From Amanita rubescens (taxonomy: Eukaryota; Basidiomycota; Agaricomycetes; Agaricales; Amanitaceae), in assembly GCA_015039365.1 (NCBI GenBank), contig WION01000003.1:1116001-1180000 (forward strand): a DNA stretch of 64,000 bases, read 5' to 3'. Shown one piece after another: positions 37,040-46,882 of this stretch (position 1 is the first letter of the stretch; every line of letters begins with the position of its first letter). The notes under the pieces are model-generated. The model saw nothing but the letters and a program-made list of their open reading frames with translations, was not told where the DNA came from and did no database searches. Position numbers and translations under genes: made by a program.

Positions 37040-38815
37040 ATGGACCCCATCGAGAATCTGGAGCAGGACTTCTTACGCTTAGCGGAGAGGGTCCGATTGC
37101 ATCTACAGATACATGTGGGCGATGCTACACGATATCGACATTTGCACAATGAGGTGTTAGAATTCTTGAACAATGCTCGCCAGGTCAGTAGCTGATCATC
37201 ATTTTCATATCACGGCGTCTGACCTGCTGCAGTACCAGAACCAGCTTCCGGTAGATGACTATACAGCGCTGCAAGAGTCTCTGTCCACTATGATAGAATG
37301 TCTCCTTACTGCAGAGAACGAGGCGATGGACCCCCCTGCCCCCGGTTTGCAAGTTAGCCACAGGGTAAAAGGAAGGGTCGGACAACCGCGGGTCGAAATC
37401 GACAGGAACTTTTTGGAGAGCGCCTTGCAAGTTCGGGGTCCACACCAATTAGGGATGGTCATGAAGTGTAGCCCTAGGACAATCAGAAGGCGAGCGCTGG
37501 AATACGGTCTCAGAGAGGAAGCACCACCTGTGTTTCAGACAGTTCCTAACCCTGATGGAACCGTGTCTCAGACGTGGTTCTCATCGTCCACACCTACACG
37601 CTCTGCCGTCTCCGAAGACCCTGATGCGCTGGATGAGTTGGTCAGGTCTGTACTACATACATTTCCGAATTTCGGGCGACAAAAACTCGACGGTATGCTA
37701 AAAGCGAGAGGCTACCGCGTCACGAGGGAGCGACTCCGAGAGTCCTACGTCTGTGTACGTGGCGCGCCCGCACGCTTTGGAAGACCGCAGATTGAGAGGC
37801 GAAGCTATTACGTGCCAGCTCCGAACAGTCTTTGGCACCATGACGGGAACCACAGTAAGTGATAGACACACGCTTTCGTTTGGATACTCAGATGGTCGCA
37901 GAATTAATTTGGTGGGGAATAGTATGCCATGCATTCGTAGATGGAAAAACACGCCTTATCACTGCGGCTCAATTCAATGACAATAATCGGGCAGACACTG
38001 TGTTAGATGTATTTGAACGAGCCGTGAGATTACACGGTTTGCCAAGTCGAGTTTGTGGTGATCATGGGACTGAGAATGTAAGGGTGGCTGAACGTATGCT
38101 GGAACTACGAGGGAACGGGAGAGGCTCATATCTGTGGGGCCGGTAAGTGGTATCGGCATCTTCTTGCACAATCTGACACAGGCCTCCTCTCAGGTCTGTA
38201 CATAACACTAGATCCGAACGATTATGGGTGGATCTGGTCACCGATCTGTCCGATAAGTGGAGAAGATTCTTTCAGGACCTGGAAACTCACCACGGCATGA
38301 ACGCCGAAGATGGATATCACACATGGCTGCTCCAGCATCTGTTTTTGGATGAACTGAACCGGGAACTGCAGGAATGGGTCCAAAGTTGGAATCATCACAA
38401 GATGCAACTGAAAGGACAGTTAAACCAATTGCCAATAGAGATGTTCATGATGGGCATGGTTGAACGTGAAACTCCGGGCGTCCGTGAATGGATCGAACAA
38501 CAAGAAGAGGATGTCGATGACTTGCCCAACTACGGAGTGGCATGGGAAAATCTCGAAGATGAAGTTGCCCATAATTTGGAGAACGAGGGGGAGAATCAGG
38601 GGCCTTTCGAAATAGACAACCGACCTGAACAGCTTCACGACGTGGCGTGCGATCCTCCAGATTGCCCTCTGTCGGCGGTCGAGAAAGAGACGCTTGATGT
38701 GACGGTTGTTCATGAGTTTGGTGAAAACAAATTTCGAAGTATGCCGGAACGCATGCTGATCTGGAACAGAGCGTTTGATTTGTGCCGTGCGTTGATCCAG
38801 CAACGTGAAGGCTAG
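37040..38815 (+). CDS. DDE/rve integrase-core protein (candidate transposase)
   Basis: Exons 37040-37183, 37233-37854, 37902-38142 and 38194-38815 sum to 1,629 nt (542 residues), fully open. An N-terminal helical region is followed by a helix-turn-helix-like segment ([25 protein letters not shown]). The retroviral-integrase-like core has Asp in [28 protein letters not shown], a second Asp in [12 protein letters not shown] and Glu in [12 protein letters not shown], i.e. D, D, E. The C-terminus is acidic. Related integrase-core proteins are widespread in agaricomycete genomes, usually without known function. It is the only intact protein in the element with an obvious strand-transfer fold outside the nested retrotransposon. 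Confidence 0.8.
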
Positions 38816-40603
38816 AGGGGTCCCGACAAATGTTGGTTAGTCAATACGTTTTTTGGCAGGACTTTTGCTCATGTATTCCTCAGATTCAAGTGGAAGTGCA
38901 GTGGGAGACGGCATTGGTCAGATCTTCGAGTATGAACAATACTAGGATATCGTAGACTCACGTATTTCGTTACAAGTTCTGTTAGAATCTCCTGCGGCGG
39001 AGAAAACTCACTTGACTGGTACCCTCTACGAGTACGCCCACCGGAGAAAGGTGTACCAAAGAACGTTATTAGCCATGTTTCCTAGTATCCCCCACCCATT
39101 GCCGAGGATGAGTCTGAAGGTGCCCATGTTTCAGTCCAAAGCCCGCATATAAAGTTCGCTGGTCTCCCCCCCGAATTCACATCGTGGTATTCAACTTGTA
39201 CGACGGACTGGCAAAATGCTCCGTGCCCTTGACCTCTGTCTCGATCGATAGATGTCGACAATGTTGAGCGAAAGGCAAGGTTTTGTGTTATCTTCTTTGA
39301 TTATCGTTTCCTCATATACTATCCAGGCAACCCTAATGGTTTCGTGAAGAACATATTGAAATAAATAAGCCCAACTTATTGAAAGAGTCTCGATGAAGCA
39401 GAGCTATGAGCCATATATAGGCGGGTTCAGTCTCATTCTCCTTGTTTTACTAGAGGAATTGAAGCAACGATTACGATGAACTCGAGGTGATGGGCGCAAG
39501 ATGCAGTGACATTGACGGGTGACGGGTCGGCTCCGGAGCAGAGGAAGTCCAAGCACAGGAGTGGTAGCGGTACATTATGCACCTTCAATTCTCCCATTTC
39601 AACCCCAAGATAGTTGCGAACCTACTGATCTCTCTGAAGTTGTAGATCCGTCCTAGAATTCAGATGCATACTTCGAGGAGGGCGAGGTGGACAACACGGG
39701 GGACTCTAAGCCCTCCGCACTACTGTCATTTCAATAATCACAACGGTCGTTGTACTCGCGTTCAATCGCGAGTACGGCTCTATTTGGGCGGTGAAACAAT
39801 AAAGAGAAGGCCGACGTGGAACAGTGTTCGGCCAAAGGGGCTACGGAGGTCTGACCGATGTGCTTAAGTGCGATAGAGTGCCGAGAGCGAAGGAGAAGGA
39901 ACGGAACGGTGACCGAGTCACCGAGCGAGAAGGAGAACGGAAATCGGACGCAAGGGAACGAGAAAGAGAGCGGAAGTGAGACCGGCTGTATATTCGATGT
40001 CCAACTACTACAGACAATGCCGTATATATACTACGAGGACATGAGGCTTACCTGCGACGAGCCTTCCTCCGAGTCCGTTGGTCCGTGCGCATCTAGGTGC
40101 CCCGTTGCGTTCGAATATCGCTCAAGTTGCGGGAATGGCCCTGTCGGAATGTGGCCGAATCGTTGGCGCGAAGGTTTGACTTCGGAAGCTTCCGTGATGC
40201 GTGATGTGATGCCGAGAATCGGAATGCGGTGCGCTTCGGTGTTCGGTTCCAACGTAGCCGGAACCGGCTCGTTACAGCGGGAACTATCGCTTAGTACACC
40301 ACAAAACGCGAAGACCTTTATATTTGCGCACCCAGCAAGAGAATTAACACTCACTTAGCACTTTACCTCGTAAACGTTCATAAGCAGGGCTTTCAAAAGT
40401 GAATAAGGTTGCACTGACTGCGAGAATTAATTCTCACCATCACTTAGGACTTTAATCCTACCATCCAGTGTAATCCTTCGCAGCCACTGCGTACAAAGGT
40501 GAGTGCATTTCTGTGTGCTTCACTGACAGCGAGAACCTTCAACCGACCGTGATTTCGTACTTGATTTCAGGTCTCACTAGAAATCTGTCTGACGAAATTC
40601 GTA
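38816..40603. other. Long spacer without convincing gene
   Basis: An overlapping pair of frames at 39858-40358 (+) and 40031-40354 (-) is open but matches no known protein; the plus frame is Arg/Glu-rich low complexity. From about 40413 the sequence contains two leader-type repeats (CTGACTGCGAGAAT at 40414, CTGACAGCGAGAAC at 40523) that precede the acidic-repeat gene. Confidence 0.35.
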
Positions 40604-41037
40604 ATGTCGTACAGCGCTGAAATTGAAAAGTGAGTATCCGGCTTGACTTCCTGATTATTGACGTTATTATAGTTGCAGATCGTGGATAGTGGAAAAGAGC
40701 AACAGGTCCTTGGTGCGTAGTATATTTATTACATTCTTGCTCGTCGTACTAATAGAAGTTAGCTCGTATTCAATCCGTAGAACAACCAGAAACCGTGTGT
40801 GGTTGGCGTTCTCCAGACGTCATCGTCTCTACAATGAGTAGGCAAGGATCGAGAGTGATGGAGACGATGGGTACGGTGCCGACATTGTTGACCACACTTT
40901 GAATGCGCCGAGTTTCAGTTGGGATAAGTACAGTCGCGGAGGAAGATAACGCTACTGCGGCTAATCCGCCACTTTTCGGTGACAAAAACAACCCTGGCTA
41001 TGACGCAGATGAGGAAGATAACGTTGAAAGACTCTAG
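40604..41037 (+). pseudogene. Acidic GYDADEEDN-repeat gene, frame-broken copy
   Basis: Paralogue of the gene at 53150-53631. It starts ATGTCGTACAGC, has short first exons separated by introns at 40630-40672 or slightly longer and 40713-40758, and ends DKNNPGYDADEEDNVERL at 41037. A second motif copy, DDGYGADIVDH, lies at about 40865. The last exon is not in one frame. One break at 40934-40935 (AG[TC] GCG GAG) again looks like both alleles of a Ser wobble. Function unknown. Confidence 0.5.
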
Positions 41038-41703
41038 ATGGTTCGTTAAGCGCGTTTCGTATTTGCTTTCTTGAAAGTCCGTGTAGTTTTCTTGCTATCG
41101 AAAATTTACACACTTGGAAACTCAAATATTCTTGGCACTTTACACGTTATACATACATTGTAATTGTAGCTATGCAAATAATGTGAAAGTTATTGTTATG
41201 TATCCCCAAATGGGCAAGGTTGGTCAGTGCGCGTGCGCACTGCCACTGTATCTGCTGATCAGCACTTGTTCCAAGGGCGCCGAGGCTTATTTGGCTCAGC
41301 TTGACCGATCTCCGAACTGACTCCTCGCTTTCTCATTCCGTGCCAGCGCTCGTCTTCTAGTTCTCTGACATCATACCGGCATCGAATAGGGTGGTGCCTG
41401 TTGTAATTGGCGTTCTTGAGCTGGACAACTGTCGCTCACATGGATTAGACCTCGAGTCGTCCCATCAAGCGTTCCCAGACAAACAGACACCAAGCCTGAG
41501 AAGACTGTACGGCTGGAGTCCTTAACCCCTTGCCTCGCACTATTTTCATCTGGTGGTCGCTTAGCAGTACGATCTATGGCTCTTCTCCTTCCTCTCTTAA
41601 AGAACAAAGGTAGCTTGATCCATGTACGGGTTGAAATCCATCTGATATCAAGTTTTAAGATATGCATCAAGCAACTGTGCATCAAAAAACAGCTTTATCA
41701 AGC
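41038..41703. other. Spacer; contains one dispersed 45-bp repeat
   Basis: No gene supported. The stretch 41413-41465 (GAGCTGGACAACTGTCGCTC ... ATTAGACCTCGAGTCGTC) matches the inverted unit at 34588-34635. Confidence 0.4.
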
Positions 41704-43760
41704 ATGAACCAGGACCTTCTGCGTAACCGGAATGTCAACTGTGAGCATTTCGACATGATTCATAATCAATCGCTGCTAATATGCTTTTAGCACCCTTAGG
41801 GCCGTTCGACGGTCGTGTTGCTGCCATTGATCCCTCTCGCCCGAATTGGTACATTTCATCCCCTAACTGTGACTACATACCCTTGCCTCCTGGAACTCGA
41901 TGCAATGTTTATGCCCGCTATGATGGTCGATTTGGGCCAGACGACCATACTCAGTGGCCGCAGCCATTTTTACCGAAGTTTCCGCATCTGTGCTGCATAC
42001 CGAAAAAGAAGGAGGCCCCTCGTGAACATTCAGTGATGTGGCAAGACCCTGTCAGAGCGGAGTTTATATGAATTGAGAGTAATGTACCAGGATTTGGGAG
42101 GTGGTCGGAATGGTGGCTTGAGGAGTTTTGCAAGAGTTGCAAATGGCTGTTAGAAGAGCTGGCTCGCCGTCGCGCAAATAACAAAAACCTAGATTCTCAT
42201 CCGGAAGTTGCGCCATTGTCCACCAATCTTGAACGTGCATTGTCTCGGTTGCATGCCGTTCCAATGGGCTATCGAGGGGCAATGATCAGTCTACGTCTCG
42301 TCCAGCAACTATGGCTGGAGTTGTATGCCCTGATAGAGTACGTGGATAGATATCTGCCATCCATGGAAGGCCGGGCTCCTTGTGCTACGCAGGTTGCTGA
42401 TGTGATTGGTTGTTTTGTTCATACGGCATATAGTGCTGAACAGCTATTTGCGGTGGGGATACCGTACTGGTTCGTACGCGAGGTCCATAGGTTCGACAAG
42501 GAAAACATCCTCTCTATCGATACCGTTGTCATACCCGGAGATCTGTTGGTTACTGAAGACCACGCCGGATACGCTCCACGCATTTATCAAGGCGATCCTA
42601 ACGTCAACCGATATCTGGCCATCTGCAATTACTCACTCAAACACATGCGCTATGCGGACCCATTCGCCGGGGGACTACCGAATGGCATTTCTCCCGCTGA
42701 TTTCGCTCAGAGCATCTCTCAGGCTGGGCCACACAGGGCGGGCTCTGTTCGCACCCACGCCAATTCATTTCAACCATGTACATTGATTTTCGACCATAAA
42801 TGGACATGAACTGACATCTGCAATCAGATCAGAAATCTTCAGGAGGGAATAGCGGGCGGAACAAATTCGAGATGATACATAAACAGTCCCTACATGCCCT
42901 TTTGCCTCGACGCGTGGAGAGATGCATTACGCGCAGTCGACATCAGGAAAGTGAGACTTTACTTCCACGGGAAGTTAAACGTCAATGACGGGAGATATGC
43001 ATTCCCGGAACCGGGAATTTTCTGTTCCGGCGACAACGATGCTCGACGCAACAAGTACTTGACCGTTTGGGAAATTTTACGACCCGTCTTCATCAGTCGC
43101 ATGAGTTCAGGCTTGGGCAGTGTGACCCTGTTATCCAACGAACAATGGCGCATTCTCCTGGCTGGACGCGAAGGAAATTCCAGAACCAAAAGAGGTTCGG
43201 CACGTATATCCATCAACGAACTGTTATCTCCAGATGCTATCGATGTGGGAGTGGAGTTATCCGAGATTCAAAGCGCAAAGGCCCGTGAATATTCGATACC
43301 GGAGGCGCAGAAGCTGTTATGGGAACTTTCGGAACTGTCTTTCAGGTTCGACTTGATCATGTTGGACAGGAAAGCACTAGCTGCTCAGCAATTGGAGAAC
43401 AACTCACACAACCAACGTCTGTTATCTCCTCTGTCTTGAGAGGCTTTGATCTTAGCATGCTTCCCGTTCACCCCTTCTCATCCTCGTCATCTAGCATTTG
43501 TTCATCCCGAACATGCCCGGTGTGGTTTAGCGTCACGAGCCCTCCGAGATCGATTGCCGTATCTCAATTCATTGCGAAGAGTCATGGGCGAATGGGATGG
43601 ATTCGAGACACATCAAATTGGCCGCTTGGAAATACCGAGAGAAGGTTATCCAGAGGTTGAATTGATTCACTATGAAAAGGCTATCACACATTTTTACACC
43701 CAGTCGTACTTCCGTTTCTTTGGCCGCGCAGCGATAGTACCAATGTACCTTGAACAATGA
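41704..43760 (+). pseudogene. Degenerate hypothetical cargo gene (mushroom repeat-associated family)
   Basis: Family of unknown function that I recognise only as frequent in agaricomycete genomes. A first exon 41704-41740 (MNQDLLRNRNVN) joins 41790 onward. Blocks include GPFDGRVAAIDPSRPNWYI, PHLCCIPKKKEAPREHSVMW, SEWWLEEFCKSCKWLLEEL, LVQQLWLELYALIEYVD, DAWRDALRAVDIRKV and, at the C-terminus, ASRALRDRLPYLNSLRRVM ... FYTQSYFRFFGRAAIVPM. Two in-frame TGA codons (42069-42071 and 43437-43439) interrupt otherwise matching frames; both would derive from CGA by a C-to-T change. A frame shift near 42890-42900 (TCC[CT]AC) may be another merged C/T site. Not expected to make a full protein. Confidence 0.6.
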
Positions 43761-44530
43761 CGTTTCCTTTTATGATCAAGTTTTTGGACGAGAATGCAGT
43801 TCTGAATAAATTGTACATCATTGAGTCTAGTGATGGCGGAAGATGACTTCGGCAAGTTTTTCTTACGGTTTTCTTTGATTCAATCAGCATTGGGTGCCAT
43901 CCATCTGGGTTTGGAAAAACGAACCTTTGGTGACTTTTCGTGAGTGTTGATCGTTTTTCGCTTCTGATGTTGTTGAAATGTACCGACAGTGGGGATATAT
44001 GTGATCGGACTTGATGATGGATTGCGGCAACGGATCACAAGGGTGGCAGTGCAGATTCGGATCAAGATTCGGATTCGTAAGTTGTGGTCCGCGTCTTTTA
44101 AACAATTCACTGATAAAGTACAGCGAAGTCGGCAACTTGTGGTAATATTTACCAATTGAAAAACAAGCATGTAGATTACTTTGGAGCAAATACGGGACGG
44201 CGTCCATGATGAGTTGTGATCATATCCGACGTGTTCTAAAAATAAAAGGAACGTCTAAATACACCGAACTCTAATCCAGCGTCTGCTCGGCGCAAAAAAT
44301 TCACTCGCAATAGTTATCACTCTGCTCCTGGCCCTATCTCCGGTCTCAATCCTTACATACGTGAGTACGGGTTTATCTACCTGGTCAACCGGGAGAAATT
44401 GTAACACTCAGTCTGTCCATATCCACGGCAAGTACAATACGGGTGAGTGCCGTTCAATCTACTCTATTGACCGCGAGAACTAACATTTACCATTAATTTA
44501 CTTCTACCACAATTCACCATCACAAGTAGC
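43761..44530. other. Spacer and leader-type repeats upstream of LTR insertion
   Basis: No coding frame supported up to about 44270. From 44340 two leader-type units follow, each with GTGAGT and an (A)CCG(C/G)GAGAA block (44385-44400, 44468-44480). The GTGAG just before the LTR was part of such a unit, so the retrotransposon split this leader. Confidence 0.45.
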
Positions 44531-44535
44531 GTGAG
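44531..44535. repeat. GTGAG target duplication, left
   Basis: Direct repeat with 52812-52816 flanking the LTR retrotransposon. Confidence 0.9.
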
Positions 44536-45046
44536 TGTTACAAACACGGTACGGACTCCTACATTATGAATACATGACACGTCGGACATGCTTACTTTTT
44601 CGCATATGCCTACCCCTTCGTCACATTCCCATTATGTTCATCAAACGGACTACTTCGTTCTCTTATCAATCCCCATTCCGTTTACCCCATGCCCAATCCC
44701 TTGTTCATACGCGTACCATCCCTTATGCCCCTTGTTTTACCTATACTTGCTATCGCCCTTGTTCTACTTACGATACGGCTGTGTTTCTGTACATGTATAT
44801 AAACCGATGTACTGTAACGTCGAACCTTAAGTTCGACTTAACTGTCTTTATCAATATCACTTCATCTCAAAGAACGTCGTTTCTACTCCGTTCATTATCG
44901 CTCTCAAGGATAAGACTTCTTCTAGTCGTCTTATCACTTAGCTTATTCGTTCACCTATTGTTTGACTTGTCCGTTGGACTTAGTCTACTTTGTCAAGCGC
45001 TCTTAGCGTGGACACATCGTAGGTGGAGATTGACGTGATCATAACA
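44536..45046 (+). repeat. 5' LTR (511 bp)
   Basis: Begins TGTTACAAACACGG and ends GATCATAACA (TGTTA...TAACA). Holds a TATA box at 44796-44803 and predicted R start near 44829. A 167-codon frame inside both LTRs is not considered a gene. Confidence 0.93.
44796..44803 (+). promoter_or_regulatory. TATA box of the LTR promoter
   Basis: TATATAAA, 33 bp before the AAGTTCGAC that is complementary to the primer-binding site. Confidence 0.65.
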
Positions 45047-45047
45047 A

Positions 45048-45061
45048 TTAAGTCGAACTTA
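45048..45061 (+). other. Self-priming primer-binding site
   Basis: TTAAGTCGAACTTA, one base after the LTR, is the reverse complement of 44828-44841 at the predicted mRNA 5' end. This is the Tf1/sushi-type self-priming arrangement, in which the RNA 5' end primes reverse transcription instead of a tRNA. Confidence 0.75.
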
Positions 45062-45877
45062 TCAAAAAACGATACCCGAGTATTACCTCGTTGGTGAAAC
45101 ACAAGATAACTATCGAACTTCCGGAGAACCGGCCCGTAGGTTACCGGTCAGCTTGCAACAATTTCGGATCAACAGAGGACACCGCCTAACCGTGCTACAA
45201 GAGGAACAAGAGGACATTATTATCTAGATCACATTGCTATCTACAACGACCCTAAGGACCACCTTTGGAAATACTCGAAAGACCACAGTCTTGTACCAAC
45301 ATCAGAGTTTTGGATACCACAGAGAGCCAACAGACCACCCAACAACGCATTCTATCATCAATTCAACGACAAATACTATCTCCTAGGATTTGAAGTCGAA
45401 TTCGACGAAAATACCAAACGTTGGGGAGGATATAACCCAGGCTCTGAATCAGAACTCACATACGAATTTGTACCAGACGATTTCTTCAAAGGACCAAAGT
45501 GGATAGAAGGAAACCCAGATAACCTACCCGAAAACCTACAGCACAAAAGCGCAGTCTCTACACCGAAAGCAACAGTCAAGGATACACCAAAAGGTAAAAC
45601 TTTTGGAGTAACAGAAGAAAGCGAATCAGGAACCGAATCAAGTGACGAAAACCCCGATCAGCAATTCGAAAGTTCCAGTGACCTTTCCGAGTCGGAAGAT
45701 AAAACTGTTCCAGACTTACTTAGCCCAATCGATTTCAACCCGTTTGAAACAGAACAGGAGAAACCGAATTCCCCAGGACTTCAATACATAGAAGTCGATC
45801 CTAAACCCGATCCTAGTCCAGGACCACCAGTACCACCAAAACTGCCTACACCACCTCCAGAACCACCAACAGTTACA

Positions 45878-46882
45878 ATGACGACGCCAGCAATACAGCC
45901 AATTCCTAGTCTCTTAGGAGAAATCCCTACCTTCACAGGAAAGCGATCTCAAGCACAGGATTTCATAGATCGAATGGAGCTATTCCTAGATCTCAATCCA
46001 GGTCGCATCAACACAGATAGACTTAAAATCGGACTGACGTTATCTATGATAACCGATAAAGCTGAGAACTGGAGACGTAATCAAAACGACGATCTTAACA
46101 ATGCAGCAAAGACGGAGATAACGTGGAACGACTGGACAGGATTCAAAACCAGATTCCTCAACAATTGGCAAGAAATAGATTCACCCGGAAACGCGTACAC
46201 AGAATTAGTACAGCTTCAAAAACGCAAAGACAAGAAAGGAAAACGAATCTCAATCCCAAAATACGTTGGTTTATTCAAAGAACTTATAAAGAAAGCCGGA
46301 ATCACAGGCAGTGCCGCTACCCACATGTTCGGACAAGGACTCGACGCCAACACGTACAGAGCAGTCGTAATGAGAGACCCCAAAACCTTGGACGAATGGT
46401 ACGAAGGAGCACTCAGAGCGTACAACGCCGAAGCACGCATTGGCATTCTAGCAACCAACAGAGGAGGGACATCTTCGCACAAACCCCCTCGAAACGAATG
46501 GGATATGGATCTCGACGCAATAATTCTTGGCGCGTTATCAAAGGATGAACGAACCCGACATATCCGTGATGGACTTTGTTTCATATGTCATAAACCAGAT
46601 CACATGTCAGGACAATGCCCCATGAGGAAGGATAAAGGATCTTACAAAGGGAAGAAGAAGTTTAATGGAAAGAAAGGAAAGAAATTCGCACACGGTCGTC
46701 ATATTCGAGCAACCGAAAGGGATGACGATGGCAGTAACTATGAAGACGTCGAAGAGTCTAGCCAGCAAGAACAAGAAGAAGAAGAAGACACTAGCGACAG
46801 AACGATACGCGCTATGTTAAAGAAACTCTCTCCAGATCAACGTATCAACCTCCTTATCAACGCAGATAAACCGGATTTTTGA
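45878..46882 (+). CDS. Gag-like polyprotein with CCHC zinc knuckle
   Basis: 334 codons from the first ATG after the predicted transcription start. It contains the Ty3-type capsid region (PSLLGEIPTFTGKRSQAQDF, WNDWTGFKTRFLNNW, VGLFKELIKKAGI, FGQGLDANTYRAVV) and a C-x2-C-x4-H-x4-C knuckle (CFICHKPDHMSGQC) followed by a Lys-rich and then an acidic tail. The same frame is open without stop upstream to 45140 (246 codons, acidic and Pro-rich) but has no ATG, so an N-terminal extension from a non-AUG start or spliced leader is possible. Overlaps pol by a few bases. Confidence 0.88.
   Translation: MTTPAIQPIPSLLGEIPTFTGKRSQAQDFIDRMELFLDLNPGRINTDRLKIGLTLSMITDKAENWRRNQNDDLNNAAKTEITWNDWTGFKTRFLNNWQEIDSPGNAYTELVQLQKRKDKKGKRISIPKYVGLFKELIKKAGITGSAATHMFGQGLDANTYRAVVMRDPKTLDEWYEGALRAYNAEARIGILATNRGGTSSHKPPRNEWDMDLDAIILGALSKDERTRHIRDGLCFICHKPDHMSGQCPMRKDKGSYKGKKKFNGKKGKKFAHGRHIRATERDDDGSNYEDVEESSQQEQEEEEDTSDRTIRAMLKKLSPDQRINLLINADKPDF

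Noticed and set aside
39858..40358. 166-codon ORF with Arg/Glu-rich start
   Set aside because: Competing minus-strand frame, no recognisable domain, and it precedes leader repeats; not enough support.
44535..45038. 167-codon ORF (and its twin at 52300-52803) as a gene
   Set aside because: It lies wholly inside both LTRs and is just LTR sequence.
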